In this document: positions 1 through 5,061 of the stretch, piece by piece | Layout: every line of letters starts with the position of its first letter | How positions within the stretch are numbered: position 1 is the first letter of the stretch | Assembly: GCA_027064785.1 (NCBI GenBank) | Contig: JAMOPE010000455.1 | Location: 1 to 5,307 of the forward strand | Direction: 5' to 3' | DNA: 5,307 nucleotides | Source: Geobacteraceae bacterium | Lineage (GTDB): Bacteria; Desulfobacterota; Desulfuromonadia; Desulfuromonadales; Geopsychrobacteraceae | Position numbers and translations under genes: made by a program | Notes under the pieces: generated by a model | The model's input: the letters and a program-made list of their open reading frames with translations, nothing else | Databases searched by the model: none | What the model was told of the DNA's origin: nothing

Positions 1-1
1 G

Positions 2-868
2 CGTTTTCGCGGCCCATTGATCCACGTCACTTTGATGGAAATTTATTCACTGGCGATTATTAGCGAGCTCCATACCATCCATAATTTTGACGGGATTGAT
101 CTTGCTATTGCCCGTGAAAAGCTGGCTGAGAAGATATCGCTTCTTCAACAATATGACGACCTGGATGGATTCTCCTTTGCCGATTTCGGGACGCGTCGGC
201 GTGCCAGTAAAGCGTGGCAGGAAGAGGTTCTTGTCACCCTGAACCAACAGCTCCCCGACCACTTTTCTGGAACCAGCAATATCCACTTTGCCCGCACTCT
301 TAAACTGATGCCGATCGGAACGATGGCGCATGAATGGTTTCAATGCTGGCAGGCGGTGACTCGTTTATCTGATGCACAGAAAGCGGCACTCGAAGGGTGG
401 GTGCGTGAATATCGCGGTCGATTGGGAATTGCTCTGACCGATTGCTATTCGATGGATTCCTTTGTTCGTGATTTCTCCGACCCCTATTTTGGTAAGCTGT
501 ACGATGGCTTGCGCCACGACAGCGGTTCGCCGTTTGTCTGGGGCGAAAAGGCGATTAGCATGTACCAGCAGATGGGAATTGATCCATTGACGAAGACGAT
601 GGTTTTCAGTGATGGCCTCAATTTCCAGCAGATGCTGAAGATTTATCACCATTTCAAGGGGCGCACCAGAGTTTCATTCGGTATTGGCACCAATCTGACC
701 AACGATGTCGGGAATCAACATCTTGATATGGTGATCAAGCTGGTGGCAGCTAATGGGCGCCCAGTCGCAAAAATATCTGATGAACCGGGAAAGAGTATGT
801 GTGAAGATCCCGAATATTTACATTATCTGGCTTCTGTTTACGGCATCCGGCGGGGGGCCTCCCAGTGA
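2..868 (+). CDS. pncB: Nicotinate phosphoribosyltransferase, 5'-truncated by window edge
   Basis: PncB makes nicotinate mononucleotide from nicotinic acid and PRPP, coupled to ATP hydrolysis, and is the entry step of the Preiss-Handler NAD salvage route in the cytoplasm. The frame is open from base 2, so the gene starts left of the window. By alignment from memory with the 400-aa E. coli protein, about 109 N-terminal residues are missing. Visible landmarks are RFRGP at the left edge, DFGTRRR (bases 182-202), GTSN, the MPIGTMAHEWFQ block whose His codon at 329-331 matches the catalytic, autophosphorylated His of Salmonella PncB (His219), GLRHDSGSP (506-532, phosphate/PRPP-binding region), FSDGLN, SFGIGTNLTND and KISDEPGKS. 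The fragment aligns to the normal C-terminus with no frameshift, so it looks functional. The TTG at 17 is an internal Leu codon, not a start. The stop overlaps the next gene by 4 bases. Confidence 0.95.
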   Translation, partial: RFRGPLIHVTLMEIYSLAIISELHTIHNFDGIDLAIAREKLAEKISLLQQYDDLDGFSFADFGTRRRASKAWQEEVLVTLNQQLPDHFSGTSNIHFARTLKLMPIGTMAHEWFQCWQAVTRLSDAQKAALEGWVREYRGRLGIALTDCYSMDSFVRDFSDPYFGKLYDGLRHDSGSPFVWGEKAISMYQQMGIDPLTKTMVFSDGLNFQQMLKIYHHFKGRTRVSFGIGTNLTNDVGNQHLDMVIKLVAANGRPVAKISDEPGKSMCEDPEYLHYLASVYGIRRGASQ

Positions 869-2106
869 AAAAATATGATGTTATCGTGATTGGCGGTGGC
901 CCGGCGGGGATGTTTGCAGCAGGTTTTGCGGCACAGCAGGGAGCATCGGTGCTGTTGCTGGAAAAAAATCGTCACTGCGGGGCAAAACTCCTGATGACCG
1001 GGAAGGGGCGCTGTAATGTTACTCACGATGAAGACGATCCACGCCGTTTCAGCGAAGTCTTCGGTCGGAATGGCAAAGCACTGTTGACAGCACTCTACGC
1101 CTTTGGGGTTGCCGATACCGTTAATTTTTTTGAGCAACGCGGGTTGCCTCTCAAGGTTGAGCGGGGCGGACGGATCTTCCCCGCAAAGGGGTCTGCTGGT
1201 GATGTCCAGAAGGTATTGGATCGTTTTATTCAAGAGGCAGGTGTCGAGTTGCGAACTTCATCTCCGGTGAAGCAGATTCTCTTTGCTGACCAGAAAATTG
1301 TTGCGATTGAAACGGCTTCGGAGGCGTTCTCAGCCGATCAATACATTATTGCCACAGGTGGGTTGTCGTACCCCGAAACGGGGTGCAATGGCGACGGCTA
1401 CCGCTGGGCAAAAAGGACAGGTCATGCCCTTGTGGCACCTGAGCCGGCATTGGTTCCGGTGCAACTGGCTGAAGCGTGGACGGCTGATTTGTCCGATTTC
1501 AATCTTAAAAATGTCCATATCGCATTGCAGCACAACGGCAGGGTGGTGACGGATCGTTTTGGAGAAGCTTTTTTTACTGCTGCCGGGATTGGTGGCCCGA
1601 TTATCCTCGATATGAGTGCGGCAATTCGGGATGCGTTAAAGCGTGGGAAGGTGACGCTGCTTCTTGACCTGAAACCGGCGGTCAGCGCCGAACTTTTTGA
1701 TAAACGTCTTCAGCGTGAGCTCGCGGTCCACAGTAATCGTGATTTCCGAAATTCCCTTGCCGGTCTGTTACCGAAGGATATGATTCCATTATTCATCCGT
1801 TTGTCGCAGATCTCTCCCGAAAAGAAATGTCATTCGATCACGAAGCAGGAACGCAGCACGTTGCTGTCATTGTTCAAGAGTCTTGAGCTGACTGTCACTG
1901 GTGTTGGTGGCTTCAGGAAAGCCATTATTACGTCCGGTGGTGTCTCCCTCAAAGATATCGATATGCGGACAATGCGCTCAAAAAAGATAAATAACCTTTA
2001 CTTTGCCGGGGAGATGGTCGATCTCGATGCCCCGACGGGTGGATATAATTTACAAGCGTGCTGGTCGACAGGATATTTAGCCGGGATCAGTGCCGTCGAA
2101 GCATAG
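865..2106 (+). CDS. yhiN: YhiN/HI0933-family NAD(P)/FAD-dependent oxidoreductase (BaiN-like)
   Basis: This is a 413-aa cytoplasmic flavoprotein of the HI0933/YhiN family. The N-terminal Rossmann fold shows the dinucleotide motif GGGPAG at residues 10-15 and the ribose-binding Glu at the end of strand two (LLLEK, residue 33). Family signatures follow: GAKLLMTGKGRCN (39-51), GGRIFPAKGSAGDV (101-114), ATGGLSYPETG (163-173) and the C-terminal FAD-contact block GEMVDLDAPTGGYNLQ (382-397). The length is normal for the family. The start is GTG at 865, which gives the canonical MKKYDVIVIGGG N-terminus. A G-run at 852-857 can serve as the ribosome site, and the GTGA overlap with pncB suggests translational coupling. 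The physiological reaction is unknown for most members. BaiN of Clostridium scindens was linked to bile-acid dehydroxylation, but that role should not be assumed here. The family assignment is firm and the substrate is not known. Confidence 0.93.
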   Translation: MKKYDVIVIGGGPAGMFAAGFAAQQGASVLLLEKNRHCGAKLLMTGKGRCNVTHDEDDPRRFSEVFGRNGKALLTALYAFGVADTVNFFEQRGLPLKVERGGRIFPAKGSAGDVQKVLDRFIQEAGVELRTSSPVKQILFADQKIVAIETASEAFSADQYIIATGGLSYPETGCNGDGYRWAKRTGHALVAPEPALVPVQLAEAWTADLSDFNLKNVHIALQHNGRVVTDRFGEAFFTAAGIGGPIILDMSAAIRDALKRGKVTLLLDLKPAVSAELFDKRLQRELAVHSNRDFRNSLAGLLPKDMIPLFIRLSQISPEKKCHSITKQERSTLLSLFKSLELTVTGVGGFRKAIITSGGVSLKDIDMRTMRSKKINNLYFAGEMVDLDAPTGGYNLQACWSTGYLAGISAVEA

Positions 2107-2234
2107 TTGAACCAATATGCGCCCACTTTTTTAAAGACCATGAAATTCTTTCTGAACTCCTCCGCTTAAAATCTCTCTAATTTTATAACCTTGGTTTATC
2201 GCGATTTCTTTAATAGAAACAATTATTTGTAATT

Positions 2235-2272
2235 TTTTTTGCGCCATTTGAGAAACTATAAAACGCAAAAAA
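2235..2272. repeat. 9+9 base inverted repeat in the intergenic gap
   Basis: TTTTTTGCG (2235-2243) and CGCAAAAAA (2264-2272) are perfect inverted copies around a 20-base centre. The right arm ends in A's rather than T's, so for + strand transcripts this is not a standard intrinsic terminator. It could be a protein-binding dyad or a weak hairpin. The 9-base match is seen directly and the role is not known. Confidence 0.5.
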
Positions 2273-2282
2273 TAAACTATAA
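2253..2282. repeat. Direct repeat AAACTATAA, two copies 21 bases apart
   Basis: AAACTATAA occurs at 2253-2261 and again at 2274-2282, an offset of exactly 21 bases or about two turns of the helix. Such spacing would place two bound protein subunits on the same DNA face. The sites lie about 70-95 bases upstream of the -35 box of the zinc-ribbon operon. In DNA this AT-rich, chance repetition is a serious alternative. Confidence 0.35.
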
Positions 2283-2348
2283 GTATGTAGAGTAGAATGC
2301 TGTGGGCTGTAACTACCCGTTATTTAAAAGAAAAATAGATATTTTTAT

Positions 2349-2376
2349 TTGACAAAGCAGAAAAAAGGAGTAAGAT
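2349..2376 (+). promoter_or_regulatory. Predicted sigma70 promoter of the zinc-ribbon operon with UP-like tract
   Basis: A perfect -35 box TTGACA (2349-2354) is followed, after 16 bases, by TAAGAT (2371-2376, four of six matches to TATAAT). Directly upstream, 2331-2348 is entirely A/T but for one G and contains AAAAATA-GA-TATTTTT, similar to an UP element that contacts the alpha C-terminal domain of RNA polymerase. Transcription would start near 2383, leaving a leader of about 50 bases before the ATG at 2433. A closer TATAAT match (TGTAAT, 2377-2382) lies too far from the -35 box to be used with it. Confidence 0.65.
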
Positions 2377-2432
2377 TGTAATCACTGTTAAGGTAAATAA
2401 AACTATATCAGATAATAAAAAAGGAGCGAGTT

Positions 2433-2645
2433 ATGCGATGTCCAATCTGTGGTGATTATGAGCAAAGAAGTATTGATATGAAAACAGATCAATTCAATGA
2501 AGGCTTGATTGAATGTTCTATTTGTGGCAGCAGCTGGTCGGTTAACCACGGTCATGCTGAACTGGTGACCGATACTCAGCTGTCGTCTTTTTTGCAGGGG
2601 CAAAGTGAATGTGTTGAAAGTGATGATTATACCTGGGCGGCTTGA
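2433..2645 (+). CDS. Small zinc-ribbon-like protein, 70 aa, unknown function
   Basis: I do not recognise this gene with confidence. The 70-aa product begins with CPICG (Cys3, Cys6) and has a second knuckle ECSICGSSW (Cys28, Cys31). This C-x2-C / C-x2-C arrangement is typical of a four-cysteine zinc ribbon. A fifth Cys (60) sits in an acidic C-terminal tail. There is no signal peptide or membrane segment, so a cytoplasmic protein is expected. Translation is well supported by AAGGAG at 2421-2426, six bases before the ATG, and by a near-consensus promoter upstream. The stop lies 30 bases before the next small Cys-rich gene, which has its own ribosome site, so the two form an operon. A role in binding nucleic acid or protein is possible by analogy with zinc ribbons in general, but nothing in the sequence specifies it. 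Confidence 0.78.
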   Translation: MRCPICGDYEQRSIDMKTDQFNEGLIECSICGSSWSVNHGHAELVTDTQLSSFLQGQSECVESDDYTWAA

Positions 2646-2675
2646 CCAGCCCGGTTAGGAAAGGAAGGGTTTGTT

Positions 2676-2867
2676 ATGGAAGCTGTTAATATTAAAGAGG
2701 CCGCACCGTGTCGTTGTGGCGGGCAGGTCAAAATTTTCGGGCCGTGTGAATATGCCCCCAGTAGTCACTGGATGGTCTATTGTACAAATAATTCATGTGA
2801 GCGGCTTGCTTCTGCAGATACTCTCGAGGAAGCCATTGATCAGTGGAATCACAATTTACATTCCTGA
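2676..2867 (+). CDS. Lar-like (restriction alleviation family) small zinc-binding protein, 63 aa
   Basis: The 63-aa product has the layout of Lar-type proteins: an N-terminal PCxCGG knuckle (residues 11-16), a central aromatic strand ending in a second knuckle (HWMVYCTNNSC, Cys36 and Cys41), and the C-terminal signature DTLEEAIDQWN (48-58). Lar of the E. coli Rac prophage lessens restriction by the type I enzyme EcoKI. Many homologues are uncharacterised phage or chromosomal proteins, so anti-restriction activity is only a family-level possibility. The first knuckle is C-x-C (Cys12, Cys14) rather than the usual C-x2-C, with extra Cys24 available. The ATG at 2676 follows a purine-rich AAGGAAGGG (2661-2669). 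No restriction, phage or integrase gene is visible nearby. The gene ends 7 bases from the convergent membrane-protein gene. Confidence 0.8.
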   Translation: MEAVNIKEAAPCRCGGQVKIFGPCEYAPSSHWMVYCTNNSCERLASADTLEEAIDQWNHNLHS

Positions 2868-2874
2868 TGTCGTG

Positions 2875-4155
2875 TTAATTCGGTGTGGGAGGTGGGTTCC
2901 ATCTCCCACCGGCGGTGTGCCTTCCCTCTCTCTCGTCCGTTGTCCCCATCATACTCTTCAACAGCTTCCGATACGGTAACTTCCAGATATCGATACTGCG
3001 GCGGCTGAGACTCTTTTCAAGTTGAAACTCACCCTTTTTAACCTGCTCTTCGATCCCTTTCATGTGCAATGCCCCCCACGGAATAATCACGGTGTCATAT
3101 TTTTCCAGTGCCCTGGGGAGATAGCTTAAAACCGAGCGATTTCGTTTTTCCACCAGATCGTTCATGACAATTTCATTGATATCATTCGTGACGTGTTCTT
3201 CTGCCCAGCGGTTAAATTTTGCATATCCCGCGACAAGTGAATCGCTGTCGAGGACATATTTTGCCAGAGCATCGAGCACCTCAAGGGTGCGGGGATCAAA
3301 CTGGCTTAGATCGATATCTGCCCGTAAAATATCGGGAGTTTCGGGTTGGGTGGCTTCCGCTTCATCGAAACTTTCAATGATACGGCCGGGAAATGAGATC
3401 TTTTCCTGCGACTCAAGTCCGAGAATATCGGCGATCTTACCGTAGCTGAAACGCTGCCTTAACAGCCCCTTTTCATCACTGACCCCCTCTGCCAGAATCA
3501 AAGTACGGGAGCCACTGATCGAATCGATCAATCCCGAATAAAAATTTTCTTCACCAAGGTGAATCATTCCGGTCAGGCGGATCTGTTTTTCTCCCTGCCG
3601 ATAAGTCTTTTCGGTCAGATAGAGCCCGTCAGGCTTCAGCCGAACAAATCCGGCGGTTCCGTCATCAATGACCTGACCAACAAGTGAATAACTTCCCAGC
3701 AGGAGTGCTATTGGAATAATCGGGAGACTGATCAGGCAAAAGGCAAGAAATCGCCGTCCGCTGAAAGCAGTCCCGCGAAACTGGTTGGAGATCAGGACGA
3801 TACTTTTATGATTGCGAACTTTGTTTAATTTCAGGACGATCAGTCCGAGGATCAACTGTGCGTCTGCGGCATAAAGACGGTAATGGTCACCCGCCAAGTT
3901 TTCCAGCGGCCAGTAGTCGAGGAGTCGCCACGCCATCCAGATAAACAGTGGGATCAGGATTGTTTTTGGTAGATGGCGGTTGAATCCCAGCCCGATATAA
4001 ACCACAGTTCCTGTTGCCAGGCACATCAACCAGCTGATCTGCCCCAGACTAGACACAAATTGCAGGTCAAAGAGAGGGCGTTGCAGCTCATTAACAATAG
4101 TCAGTGCTGCCGTCAGAACAAATAAAAACAGCAAAATATTGGCAAGTTTTCTCAT
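2875..4155 (-). CDS. Membrane-anchored TraB/PrgY/GumN/TIKI-like domain protein
   Basis: The 426-aa product has two parts. Residues 1-163 contain five likely transmembrane helices (about 5-22, 37-57, 64-81, 95-110 and 135-160). Basic loops after helices 2 and 4 (NRHLPK; KLNKVRNHK to SGRR) suggest an N-in topology, leaving the large C-terminal domain in the periplasm. Residues about 190-395 carry hallmarks of the TraB/GumN/TIKI superfamily: GMIH (196-199), an acidic LAEGV strand (Glu223), an Arg-containing helix EKRNRSVL (336-343) and a second GxxH, GALHMKG (361-367). TIKI proteins are metalloproteases, and PrgY/TraB of Enterococcus limits pheromone activity. The substrate here is unknown. The last 16 residues are Gly/Pro-rich and look unconserved. 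The ATG at 4155 has only a weak ribosome site (GGGAA) but lies about 22 bases from a good promoter's predicted start point. The superfamily call rests on motifs read by eye. Confidence 0.75.
   Translation of the reverse strand: MRKLANILLFLFVLTAALTIVNELQRPLFDLQFVSSLGQISWLMCLATGTVVYIGLGFNRHLPKTILIPLFIWMAWRLLDYWPLENLAGDHYRLYAADAQLILGLIVLKLNKVRNHKSIVLISNQFRGTAFSGRRFLAFCLISLPIIPIALLLGSYSLVGQVIDDGTAGFVRLKPDGLYLTEKTYRQGEKQIRLTGMIHLGEENFYSGLIDSISGSRTLILAEGVSDEKGLLRQRFSYGKIADILGLESQEKISFPGRIIESFDEAEATQPETPDILRADIDLSQFDPRTLEVLDALAKYVLDSDSLVAGYAKFNRWAEEHVTNDINEIVMNDLVEKRNRSVLSYLPRALEKYDTVIIPWGALHMKGIEEQVKKGEFQLEKSLSRRSIDIWKLPYRKLLKSMMGTTDEREGRHTAGGRWNPPPTPN
2885..2909. repeat. GC-rich hairpin at the 3' end of the membrane-protein gene
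   Basis: GTGGGAG (2885-2891) and CTCCCAC (2903-2909) form a perfect 7-base stem around an 11-base loop. It lies inside the last codons of the minus-strand gene and just beyond the end of the convergent zinc-ribbon operon. No T-run follows on either strand, so it is not a standard intrinsic terminator. It might slow polymerase or stabilise either transcript's 3' end. Confidence 0.35.
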
Positions 4156-4183
4156 TGGGTTCCCGGATAAAAGGTGAGATCGA

Positions 4184-4212
4184 ACTCTATTGTCATTTCT
4201 TCAGCAAGTCAA
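4184..4212 (-). promoter_or_regulatory. Predicted sigma70 promoter for the TraB-like membrane protein
   Basis: Read on the minus strand, TTGACT (4212-4207, five of six matches) is followed after 17 bases by TAGAGT (4189-4184, four of six). Transcription would begin near 4177, only about 22 bases before the ATG at 4155. The -35 box overlaps the left arm and loop of the dyad at 4202-4227. Confidence 0.6.
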
Positions 4213-4227
4213 CAGAACGGCTTGCTG
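4202..4227. promoter_or_regulatory. Dyad in the divergent promoter region, possible operator
   Basis: CAGCAAG (4202-4208) and CTTGCTG (4221-4227) are perfect inverted copies with 12 bases between them, the half-site centres being 19 bases apart. The dyad covers the minus-strand -35 box and ends 12 bases upstream of the plus-strand -35 box. A bound dimer could therefore affect both divergent genes. No regulator gene is present in the window to pair with it. Confidence 0.4.
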
Positions 4228-4239
4228 CAAACGTAACCT

Positions 4240-4268
4240 TTGTGGTTGAGTTTCGGTGGTGGTATACT
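4240..4268 (+). promoter_or_regulatory. Predicted promoter for the methyltransferase, extended -10
   Basis: TATACT (4263-4268, five of six matches to TATAAT) is preceded by TGG, giving the TGn extension of an extended -10 promoter. With a 17-base spacer the -35 position holds TTGTGG (4240-4245), which matches only in its TTG. An extended -10 commonly compensates for such a weak -35. The start point would be near 4275, giving a leader of about 29 bases before the GTG at 4304. Confidence 0.6.
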
Positions 4269-4293
4269 CAAAAAAATGTTCTTTTTATCTTAT

Positions 4294-4298
4294 AGGAG
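4294..4298 (+). promoter_or_regulatory. Ribosome binding site that fixes the methyltransferase start at GTG 4304
   Basis: AGGAG at 4294-4298 stands five bases before GTG 4304. The only longer in-frame option, GTG at 4256, lies upstream of the predicted -10 box, has no ribosome site and would add 16 residues that do not look like methyltransferase sequence. The shorter start is therefore preferred. Confidence 0.75.
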
Positions 4299-4303
4299 CT
4301 GTT

Positions 4304-4927
4304 GTGCCCAGAATAGATGCATTTGAAAATCATAGTGATGCTTACGATGATTGGTTCGATAAAAACAGCGAAGCCTATGCCGCTGAGCTAAAAGCGGTTA
4401 TGCAGCAGCTACCGGCGTCTCCGGCTCAGGGGCTGGAAGTGGGTGTCGGCTCGGGGAAATTTGCTGTTCCACTGGGGATCAAGATCGGGGTCGAACCCTC
4501 AGCACAAATGGCGGCTAAAGCGAAGAAGCTCGGGATCGACGTTCATTCCGGTGTCGCTGAAGCCCTCCCTTTTTCTGCTGATCAATTCGATTTTGTCCTG
4601 ATGGTAACAACCATCTGCTTTGTTGATGACATCGTCAAATCATTTCAGGAAGCGTTGCGGGTTCTCGTCCCCGGTGGTTCGATCATCGTCGGTTTTGTTG
4701 ATGTTGACAGTGAGCTGGGGCAGAAATATCTGCACAATCGTCATAAAAGCAGGTTTTATCAGCAGGCAACATTCTTTTCAGCACAGCAGGTACTTGATCA
4801 TCTTCAAACCTCCGGGTTTGGTCAGAGTGAGGTGAAGCAGACTCTGATTCCAGATGCCGACAAACATGCGGTGCGTGACGGTTTTGGTGAGGGGGCATTT
4901 GTGGTGATCAAGGCGGTTAAGGATTAA
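4304..4927 (+). CDS. Class I SAM-dependent methyltransferase (Methyltransf_11/UbiE-like)
   Basis: The 207-aa cytoplasmic protein transfers a methyl group from S-adenosylmethionine to an unidentified acceptor. Counting from GTG 4304, motif I is GLEVGVGSG (43-51) and the acidic residue that usually binds the SAM ribose is Glu64 in GVEPS. The LPF turn before motif II is at 88-90, followed by FDFVLMVTTICFVDD (95-109), and motif post-II/III is RVLVPGGSIIVGFVD (119-133). This is the Methyltransf_11 layout shared by UbiE, BioC and many small-molecule methyltransferases. The C-terminal third, including the FFSAQQVLDHLQTSGF segment, is standard for the fold. Nothing identifies the substrate, and the start is YDDWFDKN-rich as in several uncharacterised members. 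The gene is divergent from the TraB-like membrane gene, has its own extended -10 promoter, and is followed by an inverted repeat likely to end transcription. Confidence 0.92.
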   Translation: MPRIDAFENHSDAYDDWFDKNSEAYAAELKAVMQQLPASPAQGLEVGVGSGKFAVPLGIKIGVEPSAQMAAKAKKLGIDVHSGVAEALPFSADQFDFVLMVTTICFVDDIVKSFQEALRVLVPGGSIIVGFVDVDSELGQKYLHNRHKSRFYQQATFFSAQQVLDHLQTSGFGQSEVKQTLIPDADKHAVRDGFGEGAFVVIKAVKD

Positions 4928-4934
4928 ATTTTTC

Positions 4935-5018
4935 AACGGAGAGTCGCTGAGAAGGAGAGGGTTTTTATTATCGGTCTGCTTTCTCCTACATCTTTTACGC
5001 CTCTCCGTTAAAGTTTTT
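4935..5018 (+). terminator. GGAGAG-rich nested inverted repeat, probable terminator
   Basis: An outer perfect 9-base stem pairs AACGGAGAG (4935-4943) with CTCTCCGTT (5001-5009). An inner 6-base stem pairs AGGAGA (4953-4958) with TCTCCT (4982-4987). A T-run (5014-5018) follows the outer stem closely, so the element may end methyltransferase transcripts. The long interior loop is unusual for a simple intrinsic terminator. The purine-rich GGAGAG unit also appears twice in the left arm, 16 bases apart (4938 and 4954), which suggests a member of a dispersed intergenic repeat family. That last point is inference. Confidence 0.55.
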
Positions 5019-5025
5019 CAGGTTT

Positions 5026-5048
5026 TATACTTAAGTCCCCTTATAAGG
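5026..5048 (+). promoter_or_regulatory. Possible -10 box and two adjacent palindromes before acuI
   Basis: TATACT (5026-5031) resembles a -10 box but has no recognisable -35 partner at 16-18 bases. It overlaps the palindrome ACTTAAGT (5029-5036), which is followed by CCTTATAAGG (5039-5048), the centres being 11 bases apart. The second palindrome includes the first part of the ribosome binding site. Regulation of the downstream reductase gene here is plausible but unproven. Confidence 0.3.
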
Positions 5049-5061
5049 AGGTCAAAAGACC

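Larger units (their letters stand above)
2107..2432. other. AT-rich intergenic region without a gene
   Basis: These 326 bases separate the flavoprotein gene from the zinc-ribbon operon and are visibly richer in A+T than the genes on either side. I see no credible ORF and no classical hairpin plus T-run terminator directly after the flavoprotein gene. The region does contain a 9+9 base inverted repeat (2235-2243 with 2264-2272), a 9-base direct repeat (2253-2261 and 2274-2282), a short A/T palindrome (2331-2346), and a promoter close to its right end. A small RNA or transferred DNA cannot be excluded from sequence alone. Confidence 0.7.

Noticed and set aside
838..1233. 131-aa minus-strand open frame opposite the flavoprotein gene
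   Set aside because: It lies fully antisense to well-conserved YhiN sequence, has no ribosome site or recognisable domain, and is best explained as a shadow frame.
1283..1549. 88-aa plus-strand frame inside the flavoprotein gene
   Set aside because: It is an out-of-frame, Arg-rich, low-quality product within a conserved gene.
2107..2345. Riboswitch or CRISPR-like array in the AT-rich gap
   Set aside because: There are only two copies of a 9-base repeat and no spacer-repeat periodicity. No known aptamer core could be recognised by eye.
2676..2867. Prophage or defence island suggested by the Lar-like gene
   Set aside because: No integrase, transposase, tRNA attachment site, phage or restriction gene is present, and the flanking genes are ordinary metabolic genes.
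2671..2979. 102-aa plus-strand frame overlapping the Lar-like gene
   Set aside because: The frame starts at TTG before the Lar-like ATG and runs into the opposite-strand gene. The 63-aa frame has the family motifs and the better placed ribosome site.
3164..3445. 93-aa plus-strand frame opposite the TraB-like gene
   Set aside because: It is Ser/Arg-rich antisense sequence with no ribosome site or domain, while the minus strand carries conserved motifs.
4256..4303. Longer 223-aa version of the methyltransferase starting at GTG 4256
   Set aside because: This start precedes the predicted -10 box and lacks a ribosome site. AGGAG at 4294-4298 supports GTG 4304.
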